DNA of 64,000 nt from Pseudomonas sp. DTU_2021_1001937_2_SI_NGA_ILE_001 (GTDB taxonomy: Bacteria > Pseudomonadota > Gammaproteobacteria > Pseudomonadales > Pseudomonadaceae): contig NZ_CP135971.1 in the NCBI RefSeq assembly GCF_032463525.1, positions 3,472,001-3,536,000 on the forward strand. Reading direction: 5' to 3'. Position 1 is the stretch's first letter. Every line of letters starts with the position of its first letter. Under the pieces are notes generated by a model. That model was given only the letters and a program-made list of their open reading frames with translations. It had not been told where the DNA came from and searched no databases. Below, piece by piece: positions 1-9,241 of the stretch. The translations under genes were made by a program, and so were the position numbers.

Positions 1-825
1 GGGGTCCTTGTGGTCCAGCAGCGGCTGCATCATCTGGCTCTCGTCGGCAACGCTGAAGGTCAGGTTGCTCAACAGCCTGTGCACGTTGGGACATTGCTGG
101 GCATAGTTGGGCGCGGTCACCGTCCACACGCTGGCCTTGCCCTCGTTCGGGCCCAGGACGTCATCACTGCCAGAGAGGTAGGTCATGGCGATGTTGACGT
201 TCATCGGGTGCGGCGCCCAGCCGAAGAACACCACCGCCTCCTTGCGGCGTACCGAGCGCTCCACGGCGGCGAGCATGCCGACTTCGCTGGACTCCACCAG
301 CTGGAACTTGCCCAGGCCGAACTGGTTCTTGGCGATCATCGCCTTGATCTGCGCATTGGCCCCCGAACCCGGCTCGATGCCATAGATCTTGCCGCCCAGC
401 TCTTTTTCGAATTTGGCAATGTCGGCAAAGGTCTTCAGGCCCTTGTCGGCCAGGTAGGTGGGCACGGCAAGGGTCGCACGGGCGTCTTCCAGGCTGGGCT
501 TGTCCAGCACCTTGACCTGCCCGGCCTCCACGAACGGCGTGATGGTCTGGGTCATCAGCGGATTCCAGTAGCCCAGGAACAGGTCCAGGCGCTGGTCACG
601 AATGCCGGCGAAGATGATCTGCTGCGAGGCACTGGTCTGCTTGGTCTGGTAGCCGAGGCCATCGAGCAGGACCTGGGTAATGGCGCTGGTGGCGATGACA
701 TCGGTCCAGTTCACTACACCCATGCGCACGTTCTGGCAGGCAGCGGCATCGGCGGCCATGACAGGGGTGCTGAGGATGGCGCTGGCGCCGAGTGCAAGCA
801 CGCAGCGGCTGATCAGTGGATTCAT
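1..825 (-). CDS. Choline/betaine/carnitine-type ABC substrate-binding protein (3' end outside window)
   Basis: Periplasmic binding protein of the OpuAC/ProX type, which delivers a quaternary amine to an ABC importer. The first 275 residues are visible; the stop lies off the left edge, so the gene is truncated by the window, not broken. The start MNPLISRCVLALGASAIL leads a signal peptide ending near APVMAA-like residues 20-25. Family hallmarks are visible: MGVVNWTDVIATSAITQ, then FLGYWNPLM and VFFGWAPHPMNV, whose aromatic residues build the trimethylammonium box. It is divergent from a GlxA-family regulator, the arrangement known for caiX-cdhR in P. aeruginosa carnitine catabolism, so carnitine is a plausible ligand. 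Choline (CbcX) or betaine (BetX) cannot be excluded from sequence alone. Confidence 0.88.
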   Translation of the reverse strand, partial: MNPLISRCVLALGASAILSTPVMAADAAACQNVRMGVVNWTDVIATSAITQVLLDGLGYQTKQTSASQQIIFAGIRDQRLDLFLGYWNPLMTQTITPFVEAGQVKVLDKPSLEDARATLAVPTYLADKGLKTFADIAKFEKELGGKIYGIEPGSGANAQIKAMIAKNQFGLGKFQLVESSEVGMLAAVERSVRRKEAVVFFGWAPHPMNVNIAMTYLSGSDDVLGPNEGKASVWTVTAPNYAQQCPNVHRLLSNLTFSVADESQMMQPLLDHKDP

Positions 826-1018
826 GGTGGATCCCTCGGCAGGTCACTATTGTGGGGGCCGGTGTCTTTGTGCACCGTGGCACCACGTTACGTTCCTGGG
901 GGGCTGCCAACACGCACGGCGGCGACGCACTCTTGCACTGCGTCGACCTGGCCTCTTGAATCTGCCCCTGAACGGGAGTATCACAGCGCCATGCCGCCCA
1001 CCCTGCCAGAGCGCCACC

Positions 1019-1963
1019 ATGTCTCGGGATTTCTACTTTCTGCTGATGCCGGGGTTCTCGGCCATGGGCTTCACCTGCGCGGTGGAACCGCTGCGGGTGG
1101 CCAACCGCTTTCGTGGTGAGCTGTACCGCTGGCATGTGCTGAGCAGCGACGGCGGCGCGGTGGTGGCGAGTAACGGCCTGTCGGTGAACGCCGACGCCGC
1201 CCTGGAGCCGCTGAAAAAAGGCGCCACCTTGCTGGTGGTGGCCGGCTTCGAGCCGCTGCAGTTCGCCACTCCGGCACTGATGCACTGGCTGCGGCGCCTG
1301 GACCATGAAGGCGTGACCCTTGGCGCCATCGACACCGGGGCCTGCCTGCTGGCCGAAGCCGGCCTGCTCGATGACCATCGCCTGACCCTGCACTGGGAAG
1401 CCATCGACGCCTTCAAGGAGTCTTATCCACAGCTCACCGTGACCCAGGAGCTGTTCGAGATCGACCGCCGACGCATCACCTGCGCCGGCGGCACGGCCTG
1501 CATCGACCTGATGCTCGACCTGATTGCCCAGGCCCACGGCCCGGAGCTGGCGATTCAGGTGTCTGAACAGTTCGTGATCAGCCGCATTCGTCCGCGCCAG
1601 GACCACCAGCGCATGCAGATCGCCACCCGCTACGGCATCAACAACCGCAAGCTGGTGCAGGTGATCGGCGAGATGGAACAACACACCGAGCCGCCCTTGA
1701 GCACCCTGGCGCTCGCAGAAACCATCAAGGTCACCCGGCGCCAGCTGGAGCGCCTGTTCCGCCTGCACCTGAACGACACGCCCAGCAACTTCTACCTGGG
1801 CCTGCGCCTGGAAAAAGCCCGCAAGCTGCTGCGCCAGAGCGACATGAGCGTGCTGGAGGTGAGTATTGCCTGTGGGTTCGAGTCGCCGTCGTACTTCACC
1901 CGCCGCTACCGGGCGCGGTTTACCCGCTGCCCCCGGGAAGATCGACGTCGGGAGCCGAGCTGA
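1019..1963 (+). CDS. GlxA-family AraC-type transcriptional regulator (CdhR/GbdR-like)
   Basis: A 314-residue activator. The N-terminal DJ-1/PfpI-like sensor domain (about residues 5-180) starts FYFLLMPGFSAMGFTCAVEP, and the AraC helix-turn-helix region fills about residues 210-310, with LRLEKARKLLRQSDMSVLEV and CGFESPSYFTRRYRARF. The ATG at 1019 starts the sensor fold directly; upstream in-frame starts would add a non-conserved tail. It diverges from the binding-protein gene across about 190 bp that should hold both promoters. Members of this family control carnitine (CdhR), glycine betaine (GbdR) or arginine (ArgR) genes. The neighbour makes a carnitine or betaine role most likely, but that is inference. 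Confidence 0.88.
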   Translation: MSRDFYFLLMPGFSAMGFTCAVEPLRVANRFRGELYRWHVLSSDGGAVVASNGLSVNADAALEPLKKGATLLVVAGFEPLQFATPALMHWLRRLDHEGVTLGAIDTGACLLAEAGLLDDHRLTLHWEAIDAFKESYPQLTVTQELFEIDRRRITCAGGTACIDLMLDLIAQAHGPELAIQVSEQFVISRIRPRQDHQRMQIATRYGINNRKLVQVIGEMEQHTEPPLSTLALAETIKVTRRQLERLFRLHLNDTPSNFYLGLRLEKARKLLRQSDMSVLEVSIACGFESPSYFTRRYRARFTRCPREDRRREPS

Positions 1964-1995
1964 ACAGCGCTGCATCGGCAAGATGCAGCGCTGTT
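1963..1995. terminator. Bidirectional stem-loop between convergent genes
   Basis: A perfect 13-bp inverted repeat (AACAGCGCTGCAT, 1963-1975, and its complement 1983-1995) with a 7-nt loop begins at the stop codon of the GlxA-type regulator. It sits 11 bp from the stop of the convergent betT-like gene. There is no long T tract, so it may end transcription from either side less sharply than a classic terminator. Confidence 0.6.
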
Positions 1996-2005
1996 GAGGA
2001 CGTGA

Positions 2006-4003
2006 CTAGCGCACCAGATGCAGGAACTGCATGTGCCGCTCGTACTGGTCGAGCACGTCGTTGATGACCTGTTCGCGGGTGTAGCCCACCAGGTCGTAGT
2101 CCTGGCTGCCTTCGCTCAAGTGCACCTCGGCGCGGTAATAGCGGCGGTTGTTCAGGTGCCGCGAGCCCATGCCACTCAAGGCGAACGACGGGGTGAAGTA
2201 GCCCTTCATGCGCACCTGGTAGATGAACGGCCGCTCTTCGCCGTGGCCGATTTCCAGGCTCACCGAATCCGGTGCGGGATCGTCCGGCTTCGTCACGCTC
2301 AGGCCCTTCTCGACGAATACGGCGGTCACCTCGTCGATGGCCGGGCGCACGGTCTGGTCGAGGAACCGGTACACCTCGTCACGCGATGGATAATGCACCG
2401 CCTGGCTCAGACGCTGGCGCCAGCCGCCACGCCGTGCGCCGGAGGCCGGGGCCAGGGAGTAAAGCTGCGCCAGCTGACGCTGCGACTCCATGTAGAAGGC
2501 CTTGTGCAGGCCCCACATCATGGTCAGCAGGATCAGCGAGAACGGCAGCGAGGTCAGCACCACCGCCGACTTCAGCGCGTCGATGCTGCCGGAGAACAGC
2601 AGGCCGCTGGTCACCAGCGCGGTGGCTGCGCCCCAGAACACCCGCAGCCATTTCGGGCCGTCCTCGTCGGCGCTGCCGCCCTTGGCCGACAGGGTGGACA
2701 GTACCACGGTGCCGGAGTCTGCCGAGGTGACGAAGAACACGAAGCTGATGAACACCGTTACACCGATGACCACCTTGCTCCACGGGTAGGTTTCCAGCAG
2801 CAGGTAGAGGGTCATGGACGGGTCGTCGATGGCCGACTGGCCCAGTGCGCTCATGCCGTGCGCCAGCACTTGCTCGATGGCGCTGTTGCCGAAGATCGAC
2901 ATCCACGCCAGGGTGAAGCCCAGCGGAATGAACAGCACACCGAAGACGAATTCACGGATGGTGCGGCCACGCGAGATACGCGCAATGAACAGGCCCACGA
3001 ACGGCGCCCAGGCGATCCACCAGGCCCAATAGAACACGGTCCAGCCGCCCAGCCAGCCGTCGGCCTGCTGCTTGTAGGCATACACATCGAAGCTCTTGGT
3101 GGTCAGCGCACCCAGGTAGTCACCGATGTTCTGCACCAGCGTATTGAGCAGGTGCTGGGTGGGTCCGGCGAACAGCACGAACAGCAGCAGCGCGCAGGCC
3201 AGCAGCATGTTGATGTCGGACATGACCCGCACGCCCTTCTCCACGCCAGACACCGCCACGACGATTGCCGCGCCCATCATCAGCACGATCAGGGTGACCT
3301 GCACCCAGTGGGTGTGGGCGACGCCGAACAGGTAGTCGAGGCCGGAGTTCAGGTGCAGTACGCCGAAGCCCATGTCGGCCCCCAGGCCGAAGATGGTGGC
3401 GATGATGCCGAAGCCATCGACTGCATAGCCGATCGGACCGTTGATGCGCTTGCCGATCAGCGGATAAAGCGCCGAGCGCAGTGCCAGCGGCAGGTTATGG
3501 CGGTAGGCGAAGTAGGCCAGGGCCATGCCGACGAAGGCGAACACGCCCCAGCCATGCAGACCCCAGTGCAGGAACAGCAGCTGCATGGCCTGGCGCGCCG
3601 CATCGGCAGTACCGGCCTCGCCTTGCGGCGGCTGCATCAGGTGGGTCAGCGGTTCAGAGACGCAGAAGAAGAACAGCGTGATGCTGATACCGGCAGCGAA
3701 CAGCATGCCGGCCCAGGACAGGTAGCTGAATTCGGGCTCGTCGTGGTCGGCACCGAGTTTGATCCGGCCATAGCCGGACAAGGCGGTGACCACCACGAAG
3801 ACCAGATACAGCGTCATGGCCAGCATGTAGTACCAGCCGACCGTGTTGGCGGCCCAGTTCTGTGCGGCCAGCAGCCACTGGCCGGCGGCTTCGGGGAAGC
3901 TGATGACGATGATGCCGAAGAGCAGAATGAAGGTCGCGGCAAAATAGAACACCGGGCCATTCATGCGCACCGGGCTGGTCGAGGAAGAGGTGGCGACGTT
4001 CAT
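2006..4003 (-). CDS. betT: BetT-like BCCT choline transporter
   Basis: Inner-membrane BCCT transporter (665 residues) that imports choline or a related betaine with a sodium or proton gradient. It has 12 hydrophobic segments. The family signature WTVFYWAWWIAWAPFVGLF, near residue 340, carries the tryptophan box, and GLGADMGFGVLHLNSGL lies in the substrate path. A hydrophilic tail of about 150 residues follows the last helix; long tails of this kind are typical of osmosensing BetT. I chose the ATG at 4003 because GGAGG lies about 10 nt upstream and residues before it are not transporter-like. A BetI-like palindrome lies about 100 bp upstream. Related BetT paralogues differ in choline affinity, so the exact paralogue is uncertain. 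Confidence 0.9.
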   Translation of the reverse strand: MNVATSSSTSPVRMNGPVFYFAATFILLFGIIVISFPEAAGQWLLAAQNWAANTVGWYYMLAMTLYLVFVVVTALSGYGRIKLGADHDEPEFSYLSWAGMLFAAGISITLFFFCVSEPLTHLMQPPQGEAGTADAARQAMQLLFLHWGLHGWGVFAFVGMALAYFAYRHNLPLALRSALYPLIGKRINGPIGYAVDGFGIIATIFGLGADMGFGVLHLNSGLDYLFGVAHTHWVQVTLIVLMMGAAIVVAVSGVEKGVRVMSDINMLLACALLLFVLFAGPTQHLLNTLVQNIGDYLGALTTKSFDVYAYKQQADGWLGGWTVFYWAWWIAWAPFVGLFIARISRGRTIREFVFGVLFIPLGFTLAWMSIFGNSAIEQVLAHGMSALGQSAIDDPSMTLYLLLETYPWSKVVIGVTVFISFVFFVTSADSGTVVLSTLSAKGGSADEDGPKWLRVFWGAATALVTSGLLFSGSIDALKSAVVLTSLPFSLILLTMMWGLHKAFYMESQRQLAQLYSLAPASGARRGGWRQRLSQAVHYPSRDEVYRFLDQTVRPAIDEVTAVFVEKGLSVTKPDDPAPDSVSLEIGHGEERPFIYQVRMKGYFTPSFALSGMGSRHLNNRRYYRAEVHLSEGSQDYDLVGYTREQVINDVLDQYERHMQFLHLVR

Positions 4004-4104
4004 GCGGGATGCGCCTCCAGGGTCCGTGAAACGGCGACGAAACATGGATAGTGCAAGGGTTGGCCTCCTGTTGTGAGCGGGCAGCGAACCACCGTTCAAA
4101 TTTG

Positions 4105-4118
4105 ATTGAACGTTCAAT
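4105..4118. promoter_or_regulatory. BetI-like operator palindrome upstream of betT
   Basis: ATTGAACGTTCAAT is a perfect 14-bp palindrome in an AT-rich patch, flanked by further TTCAAA and TTTAAA tracts. It resembles the core of the E. coli BetI operator (TTGAACGTCCAAT type), where the choline-responsive repressor binds. betI itself is not in this window. The site suggests that choline derepresses the adjacent transporter gene. Confidence 0.6.
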
Positions 4119-4251
4119 TTAAACACGATAAGGCCGGAAATGACCAATCGAGGTGGTAGGAATTGCCCGGATCACCAGTAGGACGCAAGCGAACAGTGAA
4201 ACGTTCCGTAACCCCGGCGCGCAGCGCTGCAGCGGCTTTTGCGGCCAGCCG

Positions 4252-4337
4252 ATAGGCGCGGCTTCAGCCGCGAATGGGCCGCAAGTTCACTGCATTTGCA
4301 GTGAACATGAGGACTTCGCGACTGAAGCCGCTCCTAC
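4252..4337. repeat. REP-type double hairpin
   Basis: Pseudomonad REP pair: GCGGCTTCAGCCGCGAA on the left and CTTCGCGACTGAAGCCGCTCC on the right in opposite orientation. They enclose an internal 9-bp inverted repeat TTCACTGCA/TGCAGTGAA (4286-4305). It lies between epsC and betT and is otherwise non-coding. Confidence 0.85.
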
Positions 4338-4348
4338 GCGGATCAGCG

Positions 4349-5302
4349 TTACTTTTGGGTGCCGTCGTCGTGCTGCAGCAGGTTGGCCTGGGTCAGGTTG
4401 CTGCCGGCCGGCACGCTGCGGGTGAGCCACACGTTGCCGCCGATGGTCGAGCCCTGGCCGATGGTGATGCGCCCCAGAATGGTGGCGCCGGCGTAGATCA
4501 CCACGTCGTCTTCGACGATCGGGTGGCGCGCGTGGCCCTTGTGCAGGTTGCCGTCCTCGTCGGCCGGGAAGCGCTTGGCGCCCAGGGTCACCGCCTGGTA
4601 GATGCGCACCCGCTCGCCGATGATCGCGGTTTCTCCGATCACCACGCCGGTGCCATGGTCGATGAAGAAGCTCGGGCCGATCTGCGCGCCAGGGTGAATG
4701 TCGATACCGGTGGCGGAATGCGCGATCTCTGAGCTGATACGCGCCAGCAGTGGCAGACCGGCGCGGTACAGGTGGTGGGCCAGACGGTGGTGGATGACCG
4801 CCAGGATGCCGGGGTAGCACAGCAGCACTTCGTCAACGTTACGCGCCGCCGGGTCGCCCTGGTAGGCGGCCAGTACATCGGTATCCAGCAGGCGGCGGAT
4901 GCCCGGCAGGGCGCTGGCGAAATCCTGGATCAGTTCCAGGGCCTTCTGGTCCACACCTTCGATGCTCGCGCCCTGCTGGTGGGCGACGTAGCGCATCTCC
5001 AGGCGCGCCTGCGCCAGCAGGGCGTTGAGGGCGACGTCCAGGGTGTGGCCGACGTAGAAGTCTTCGCTTTCCTCGCGCAGGTCCACCGGGCCCAGGCGCA
5101 TGGGGAACAGCGCACCGGCCAGGGCTTCGAGGATCTCGCCCATGGCATCGCGCGACGGCAGCTCGCGGCCGCCGTGTTCACCACTGACCCGGCGGTTGCG
5201 GGTGCGCCAATCGTCCCGCGCCTCGCGCAGCTGGCCGACGATACGTTGCAACTGCCAGTGGCTGGTGCGGCCCTCGGCCGAACCCTTTGGAATATCGCTC
5301 AC
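4349..5302 (-). CDS. epsC: Serine O-acetyltransferase, EpsC type
   Basis: Cytoplasmic enzyme (317 residues) that makes O-acetylserine from serine and acetyl-CoA, the first step of cysteine synthesis. The N-terminal helical part (about 1-190) includes [20 protein letters not shown]. The C-terminal left-handed beta-helix is built from hexapeptide repeats, with the catalytic block [19 protein letters not shown] and then [13 protein letters not shown]. The EpsC branch is longer than enteric CysE, as here. It starts 200 bp from the divergent D-cysteine desulfhydrase gene, next to a cystine transporter, so the cluster handles cysteine making, import and breakdown together. The ATG at 5302 follows an AGGAG-like site. 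Confidence 0.93.
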   Translation of the reverse strand: MSDIPKGSAEGRTSHWQLQRIVGQLREARDDWRTRNRRVSGEHGGRELPSRDAMGEILEALAGALFPMRLGPVDLREESEDFYVGHTLDVALNALLAQARLEMRYVAHQQGASIEGVDQKALELIQDFASALPGIRRLLDTDVLAAYQGDPAARNVDEVLLCYPGILAVIHHRLAHHLYRAGLPLLARISSEIAHSATGIDIHPGAQIGPSFFIDHGTGVVIGETAIIGERVRIYQAVTLGAKRFPADEDGNLHKGHARHPIVEDDVVIYAGATILGRITIGQGSTIGGNVWLTRSVPAGSNLTQANLLQHDDGTQK

Positions 5303-5439
5303 GCTGGACTCTCCTGCTGGTCAAGGACGCGGACGGCACCGCCGCAACCGCCCCGGCGCCCACTCTACGGCAAATGATCGGCCTGAAAAAATACCAATTT
5401 CGGTGGGAAAACGCCGTCAGAAGCATAAGACTAGATCGG

Positions 5440-5468
5440 TTGCCGTGCAGGAAGCGTCTGCCTATAGT
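5440..5468 (+). promoter_or_regulatory. Sigma-70 promoter for D-cysteine desulfhydrase
   Basis: TTGCCG (5440-5445), a 17-bp spacer and TATAGT (5463-5468) form a good sigma-70 promoter about 33 bp before the start codon at 5502. Confidence 0.6.
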
Positions 5469-5501
5469 CCACCGAATGTTTATAGGGATACCTTCGACCC
5501 C

Positions 5502-6500
5502 ATGCTCAAGAAACAGCTCGACCGTTTCAACCGTCTGGACCTGATCGGCGCCCCTACCCCGCTGGAAAAGCTCGAACGCCTCTCCGCCTGGGTCGGCCGC
5601 GACATCTACATCAAGCGCGATGACACCACCACATTGGCCCTGGGTGGCAACAAGGTGCGCAAGCTCGAATACCTCGCCGCCGACGCGCTGGCCCAGGGGG
5701 CCGATACGCTGATCACCGCCGGCGCCATCCAGTCCAACCATGTACGCCAGACCGCCGCCCTCGCCGCGCGCCTGGGCCTGGGCTGCGTGGCGCTGCTGGA
5801 AAACCCCATCGCCAGCGAAGACCCCAACTACCTGCACAACGGCAACCGCCTGCTGCTTGACCTGTTTGATGCCCGCGTCGAGCTGGTCGAAAGCCTGGAT
5901 AACGCCGACGAACAGTTGCAGGCCCTGGCCGTGCGCCTGCACGCCAGCGGCAAGAAGCCCTACCTGGTGCCGATTGGCGGCTCCAGCCCGGTGGGTGCGC
6001 TGGGCTATGTACGCGCCGGCCTGGAGCTGGCCGAGCAGATCACCGCCAGCGGCGAAACCTTCGCCGCCGTGGTCACCGCCTCCGGCAGTGCCGGTACTCA
6101 CAGCGGCCTGGCGCTGGCCCTGGCCGACCAGTTGCCCGAGCTGCCGGTGATCGGCGTCACCGTGTCGCGCAGCGAAGAAGCGCAACTGCCCAAGGTACAA
6201 GGCCTGGCCGAACGCACCGCTGAGCTGCTGGGCATGTCGCTGCCGGAACGTTTCAAGGTGTACCTCTGGGACGAGTACTATGCGCCACGCTATGGCGAGC
6301 CGAATGCCGGCACCCTGGCGGCGATCAAGCTGGTGGCCAGCCAGGAAGGCCTGCTGCTCGACCCGGTGTACACCGGCAAGGCCATGGCCGGGCTGCTCGA
6401 TGGCATCGGTCGGCAGCGCTTCGACGAGGGGCCGATTCTGTTCCTGCACACCGGCGGCGCCCCGGCGCTGTTCGCTTATTCGCAGGCGTTCAGCGGGTAA
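5502..6500 (+). CDS. dcyD: D-cysteine desulfhydrase
   Basis: PLP enzyme (332 residues, the usual length) that breaks D-cysteine down to pyruvate, hydrogen sulfide and ammonia. The PLP lysine is K51 in [13 protein letters not shown], followed by [19 protein letters not shown] (QSNH at 77-80), both diagnostic of the ACC deaminase/DcyD family; [17 protein letters not shown] is the phosphate-binding loop. The ATG at 5502 lies just below a clear promoter. It is followed by the cystine importer genes in the same direction, the same association as the E. coli tcyJ-dcyD cluster. ACC deaminase activity is the main alternative, but context favours DcyD. Confidence 0.92.
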   Translation: MLKKQLDRFNRLDLIGAPTPLEKLERLSAWVGRDIYIKRDDTTTLALGGNKVRKLEYLAADALAQGADTLITAGAIQSNHVRQTAALAARLGLGCVALLENPIASEDPNYLHNGNRLLLDLFDARVELVESLDNADEQLQALAVRLHASGKKPYLVPIGGSSPVGALGYVRAGLELAEQITASGETFAAVVTASGSAGTHSGLALALADQLPELPVIGVTVSRSEEAQLPKVQGLAERTAELLGMSLPERFKVYLWDEYYAPRYGEPNAGTLAAIKLVASQEGLLLDPVYTGKAMAGLLDGIGRQRFDEGPILFLHTGGAPALFAYSQAFSG

Positions 6501-6705
6501 GCGCGGCGTGCCCGACAGATAGAGCAAAAACACATATAAAGCTCGGAATTTAATATTTTTAACAATAAGGCACGTCTCCTATAGTGCCGCTCCAGCAGAC
6601 GTGCTCCACTGCGCCAGTGCCTGTAGACTCCCGCGTCTACGGCACTTCGCCAGGCGGGGCGCGGTCTGATTCCTGTCCGCTACCGCACCAACACAAGGGG
6701 CTTGC

Positions 6706-7503
6706 ATGAACATCTCCGCTATTCGTCGTACCCTGCTTCTCTCTGCACTGACTCTGGCACTGGGCACCGGCCTGGCCGGGCAGGCCATGGCTGGCGAGCA
6801 ACTGCAGAAAATCAAGGACAGCGGCACCCTGAACGTGGGCCTGGAAGGCACTTATCCACCGTTCAGCTTCGTGGATGAAAACGGCAAGCTCACCGGCTTC
6901 GAGGTCGAGCTGTCAGAAGCCCTGGCCAAGGAGCTGGGCGTGAAGGCGAAGATCCAGCCGACCAAATGGGACGGCATTCTCGCGGCACTGGAATCCAAGC
7001 GCCTCGACGTGGTGGTCAACCAGGTGACCATCTCCGAAGAGCGCAAGAAGAAATACGACTTCTCGACCCCCTACACCGTCTCCGGCATCCAGGCTCTGAC
7101 CCGCAAGCAGGACGCCGGCAGCATCAAGACCGCGCAAGACCTGGCCGGCAAGAAGGTCGGCGTCGGCCTGGGCACCAACTACGAGCAGTGGCTGAAGGCC
7201 AATGTTCCAGCCGCCGTGGTCAAGACCTATGACGACGATCCGACCAAGTACCAGGACCTGCGCGTAGGCCGTATCGACGCGATTCTGGTCGACCGCCTGG
7301 CCGCCCTGGAGCTGGTGAAGAAGACCAAGGATTCCCTGGCGGTGACCGGCGAACCCTTCTCTCGCCAGGAGTCCGGCGTGGCACTGCGCAAGGGCGAGCC
7401 CGAGCTGCTCAAGGCGGTCGATGACGCGCTGGCCAAGCTGCGCGCCGACGGCACCCTGGCCAAGCTCTCGGAGAAGTACTTCGGGGCTGACGTCACGAAA
7501 TGA
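6706..7503 (+). CDS. tcyJ: L-cystine ABC transporter, periplasmic binding protein
   Basis: Polar-amino-acid binding protein (265 residues) with a signal peptide cut after about residue 29 (GQAMA). The SBP family-3 fold is clear: TLNVGLEGTYPPFSFVDEN, GFEVELSEALAKELGVK and KRLDVVVNQVTISEERKKKY. It is the first gene of a cystine-import operon: its last codons overlap the permease start by 4 nt. An AT-rich stretch with a TATAGT box (6580-6585) upstream is a likely promoter; CysB control would be expected but cannot be shown. The cystine assignment rests on the D-cysteine desulfhydrase neighbour and family resemblance to FliY/TcyJ. Confidence 0.9.
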   Translation: MNISAIRRTLLLSALTLALGTGLAGQAMAGEQLQKIKDSGTLNVGLEGTYPPFSFVDENGKLTGFEVELSEALAKELGVKAKIQPTKWDGILAALESKRLDVVVNQVTISEERKKKYDFSTPYTVSGIQALTRKQDAGSIKTAQDLAGKKVGVGLGTNYEQWLKANVPAAVVKTYDDDPTKYQDLRVGRIDAILVDRLAALELVKKTKDSLAVTGEPFSRQESGVALRKGEPELLKAVDDALAKLRADGTLAKLSEKYFGADVTK

Positions 7504-8168
7504 TCGAAGAGAGCCTCAATCTCGCGATCGAGTCCGCGCCCTTTCTGCTCAAGGGCGCGTACTACACGGTCGTACTCAGCCTGGGCGGCATGTTCTTCGG
7601 GCTGATCCTGGGCTTCGCCCTGGCCCTGATGCGCCTGTCGCTGATCAAGCCGGTGAGCTGGCTGGCCCGCGTTTACGTGTCGTTCTTCCGCGGCACGCCG
7701 CTGCTGGTGCAGCTGTTCATGATCTACTACGGCCTGCCGCAACTGGGTCTGGAGCTTGACCCGCTGCCGGCGGCGCTGATCGGTTTTTCCCTGAACATGG
7801 CCGCCTACGCCTGCGAAATCCTGCGTGCCGCCATCGGTGCGGTGGAACGTGGGCAGTGGGAGGCCGCCGCCAGTATCGGCATGACCCGCTGGCAGACCCT
7901 GCGCCGCGCCATCCTGCCACAGGCCGCGCGCACCGCCCTGCCGCCGCTGGGCAACAGTTTCATCTCGCTGGTCAAGGACACCGCACTGGCCGCCACCATC
8001 CAGGTGCCGGAGCTGTTCCGCCAGGCGCAGCTGATCACCGCGCGGACCTTCGAGATCTTCACCATGTACCTGGCTGCGGCGCTGATCTATTGGGTGCTGG
8101 CGACCCTGCTGTCGCACCTGCAGAACCGCCTGGAAGCCCGGGTCAACCGCCATGACCTGGAGTCCTGA
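7500..8168 (+). CDS. tcyL: L-cystine ABC transporter, permease
   Basis: Inner-membrane permease (222 residues) of the His/Glu/Gln/Arg/opine family with about five hydrophobic helices. SFFRGTPLLVQLFMIYYGLP is the family signature. The EAA loop that docks on the ATPase is EAAASIGMTRWQTLRRAIL (about residues 120-138). The start overlaps the binding-protein stop (ATGA), and 3 bp separate its stop from the ATPase start, so the three genes are translationally coupled. Confidence 0.92.
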   Translation: MIEESLNLAIESAPFLLKGAYYTVVLSLGGMFFGLILGFALALMRLSLIKPVSWLARVYVSFFRGTPLLVQLFMIYYGLPQLGLELDPLPAALIGFSLNMAAYACEILRAAIGAVERGQWEAAASIGMTRWQTLRRAILPQAARTALPPLGNSFISLVKDTALAATIQVPELFRQAQLITARTFEIFTMYLAAALIYWVLATLLSHLQNRLEARVNRHDLES

Positions 8169-8171
8169 CGC

Positions 8172-8915
8172 ATGATCGAAATCAAGGGCCTGACCAAGGC
8201 CTTCAAGGGCCATACGGTGCTCAAGGGCATCGACCTGCGCATCGAAACCGGCGAAGTGGTGGCGATCATCGGCCCCAGCGGCTCGGGCAAGACCACCCTG
8301 CTGCGCTGCCTGAACCTGCTCGAAGAGCCTTCCGGCGGCAGCCTGCAGGTCGGCGATATCCACATCGACGCCAACCGGCCGATGAGCCAGCAGCAGGGCT
8401 TGATCCGCCAGTTGCGCCAGCAGGTCGGCTTCGTGTTCCAGAACTTCAACCTGTTCCCGCACCGCACCGCGCTGGAGAACGTCATCGAAGGCCCGGTGGT
8501 GGTCAAGAAGGTCGCCCGCGAGAAAGCCATCGCCCTGGCCCGCCAGCTGCTGGCCAAGGTCGGCCTGGCGGGCAAGGAAGATGCCTACCCGCGCCGCCTG
8601 TCCGGCGGCCAGCAACAACGGGTGGCGATCGCCCGGGCGCTGGCCATGGAACCACAGGTGATCCTCTTCGACGAACCGACCTCGGCGCTGGACCCGGAGC
8701 TGGTCGGCGAAGTGCTCAACACCATCCGGGCGCTGGCCGAAGAACAGCGCACCATGGTCATCGTCACCCATGAAATGAGCTTCGCCCGCGACGTCGCCAA
8801 CCGGGTGATCTTCATCGACAAGGGCGTGATCGTCGAACAGGGCGAGGCCAAAGCGGTGTTCGCCAACCCGCAGCAGGAACGCACCCGGCAGTTCCTGGAA
8901 CGCAGCCGCTTCTGA
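8172..8915 (+). CDS. tcyN: L-cystine ABC transporter, ATPase
   Basis: ATP-binding subunit (247 residues) that powers cystine uptake. The Walker A GPSGSGKTT lies at residues 34-42, the signature LSGGQQQR near 138, Walker B and D-loop VILFDEPTSALDPE near 160, and the switch histidine in IVTHEMSFARDV. It is the last gene of the cystine operon. A GC-rich stem-loop (CGGCGCC/GGCGCCG, 8923-8940) lies 8 bp after the stop. Confidence 0.93.
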   Translation: MIEIKGLTKAFKGHTVLKGIDLRIETGEVVAIIGPSGSGKTTLLRCLNLLEEPSGGSLQVGDIHIDANRPMSQQQGLIRQLRQQVGFVFQNFNLFPHRTALENVIEGPVVVKKVAREKAIALARQLLAKVGLAGKEDAYPRRLSGGQQQRVAIARALAMEPQVILFDEPTSALDPELVGEVLNTIRALAEEQRTMVIVTHEMSFARDVANRVIFIDKGVIVEQGEAKAVFANPQQERTRQFLERSRF

Positions 8916-8922
8916 TCTTCGG

Positions 8923-8940
8923 CGGCGCCAACCGGCGCCG
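8923..8940 (+). terminator. Possible stem-loop end of cystine operon
   Basis: A 7-bp stem (CGGCGCC, loop AACC, GGCGCCG) lies just after the ATPase stop codon. It has no T tract, so termination strength is doubtful. Confidence 0.35.
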
Positions 8941-9241
8941 CGCTTCTCGCGGTTACCGGCCAGGGTCAGCCAGTCGAGACCGTGCCAGCCATAAGCCCTA
9001 CCGCGCCTTTGTAGGACGTTTCTGATTTTCCAGAAACGCCGCCAACCCGCCTTCCGCCGTGTTGACACCCCTCGGCAAAGCTCATTATCTCGACCGCAAC
9101 ACGACGTTCGGCATGCTCTCACCTCTCGTATAACGGGCCTGTGCCGGGGTGCCCGGCCGGCCGCCAGCGAGGGCCAGAGCACGACCCGTGCGCCGTATTC
9201 CATGGCCCGGTCGCCTGACTTGAACCTGCGAGTACCTGTAT
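8941..9241. other. Intergenic stretch without recognised features
   Basis: About 300 bp between the cystine operon and the next gene. No ribosome-site-backed start, repeat or strong promoter stands out apart from the weak stem-loop at its left end. Confidence 0.5.

Noticed and set aside
2018..4051. 677-residue open reading opposite betT
   Set aside because: Same kind of GC-driven shadow; BetT on the minus strand has all BCCT motifs.
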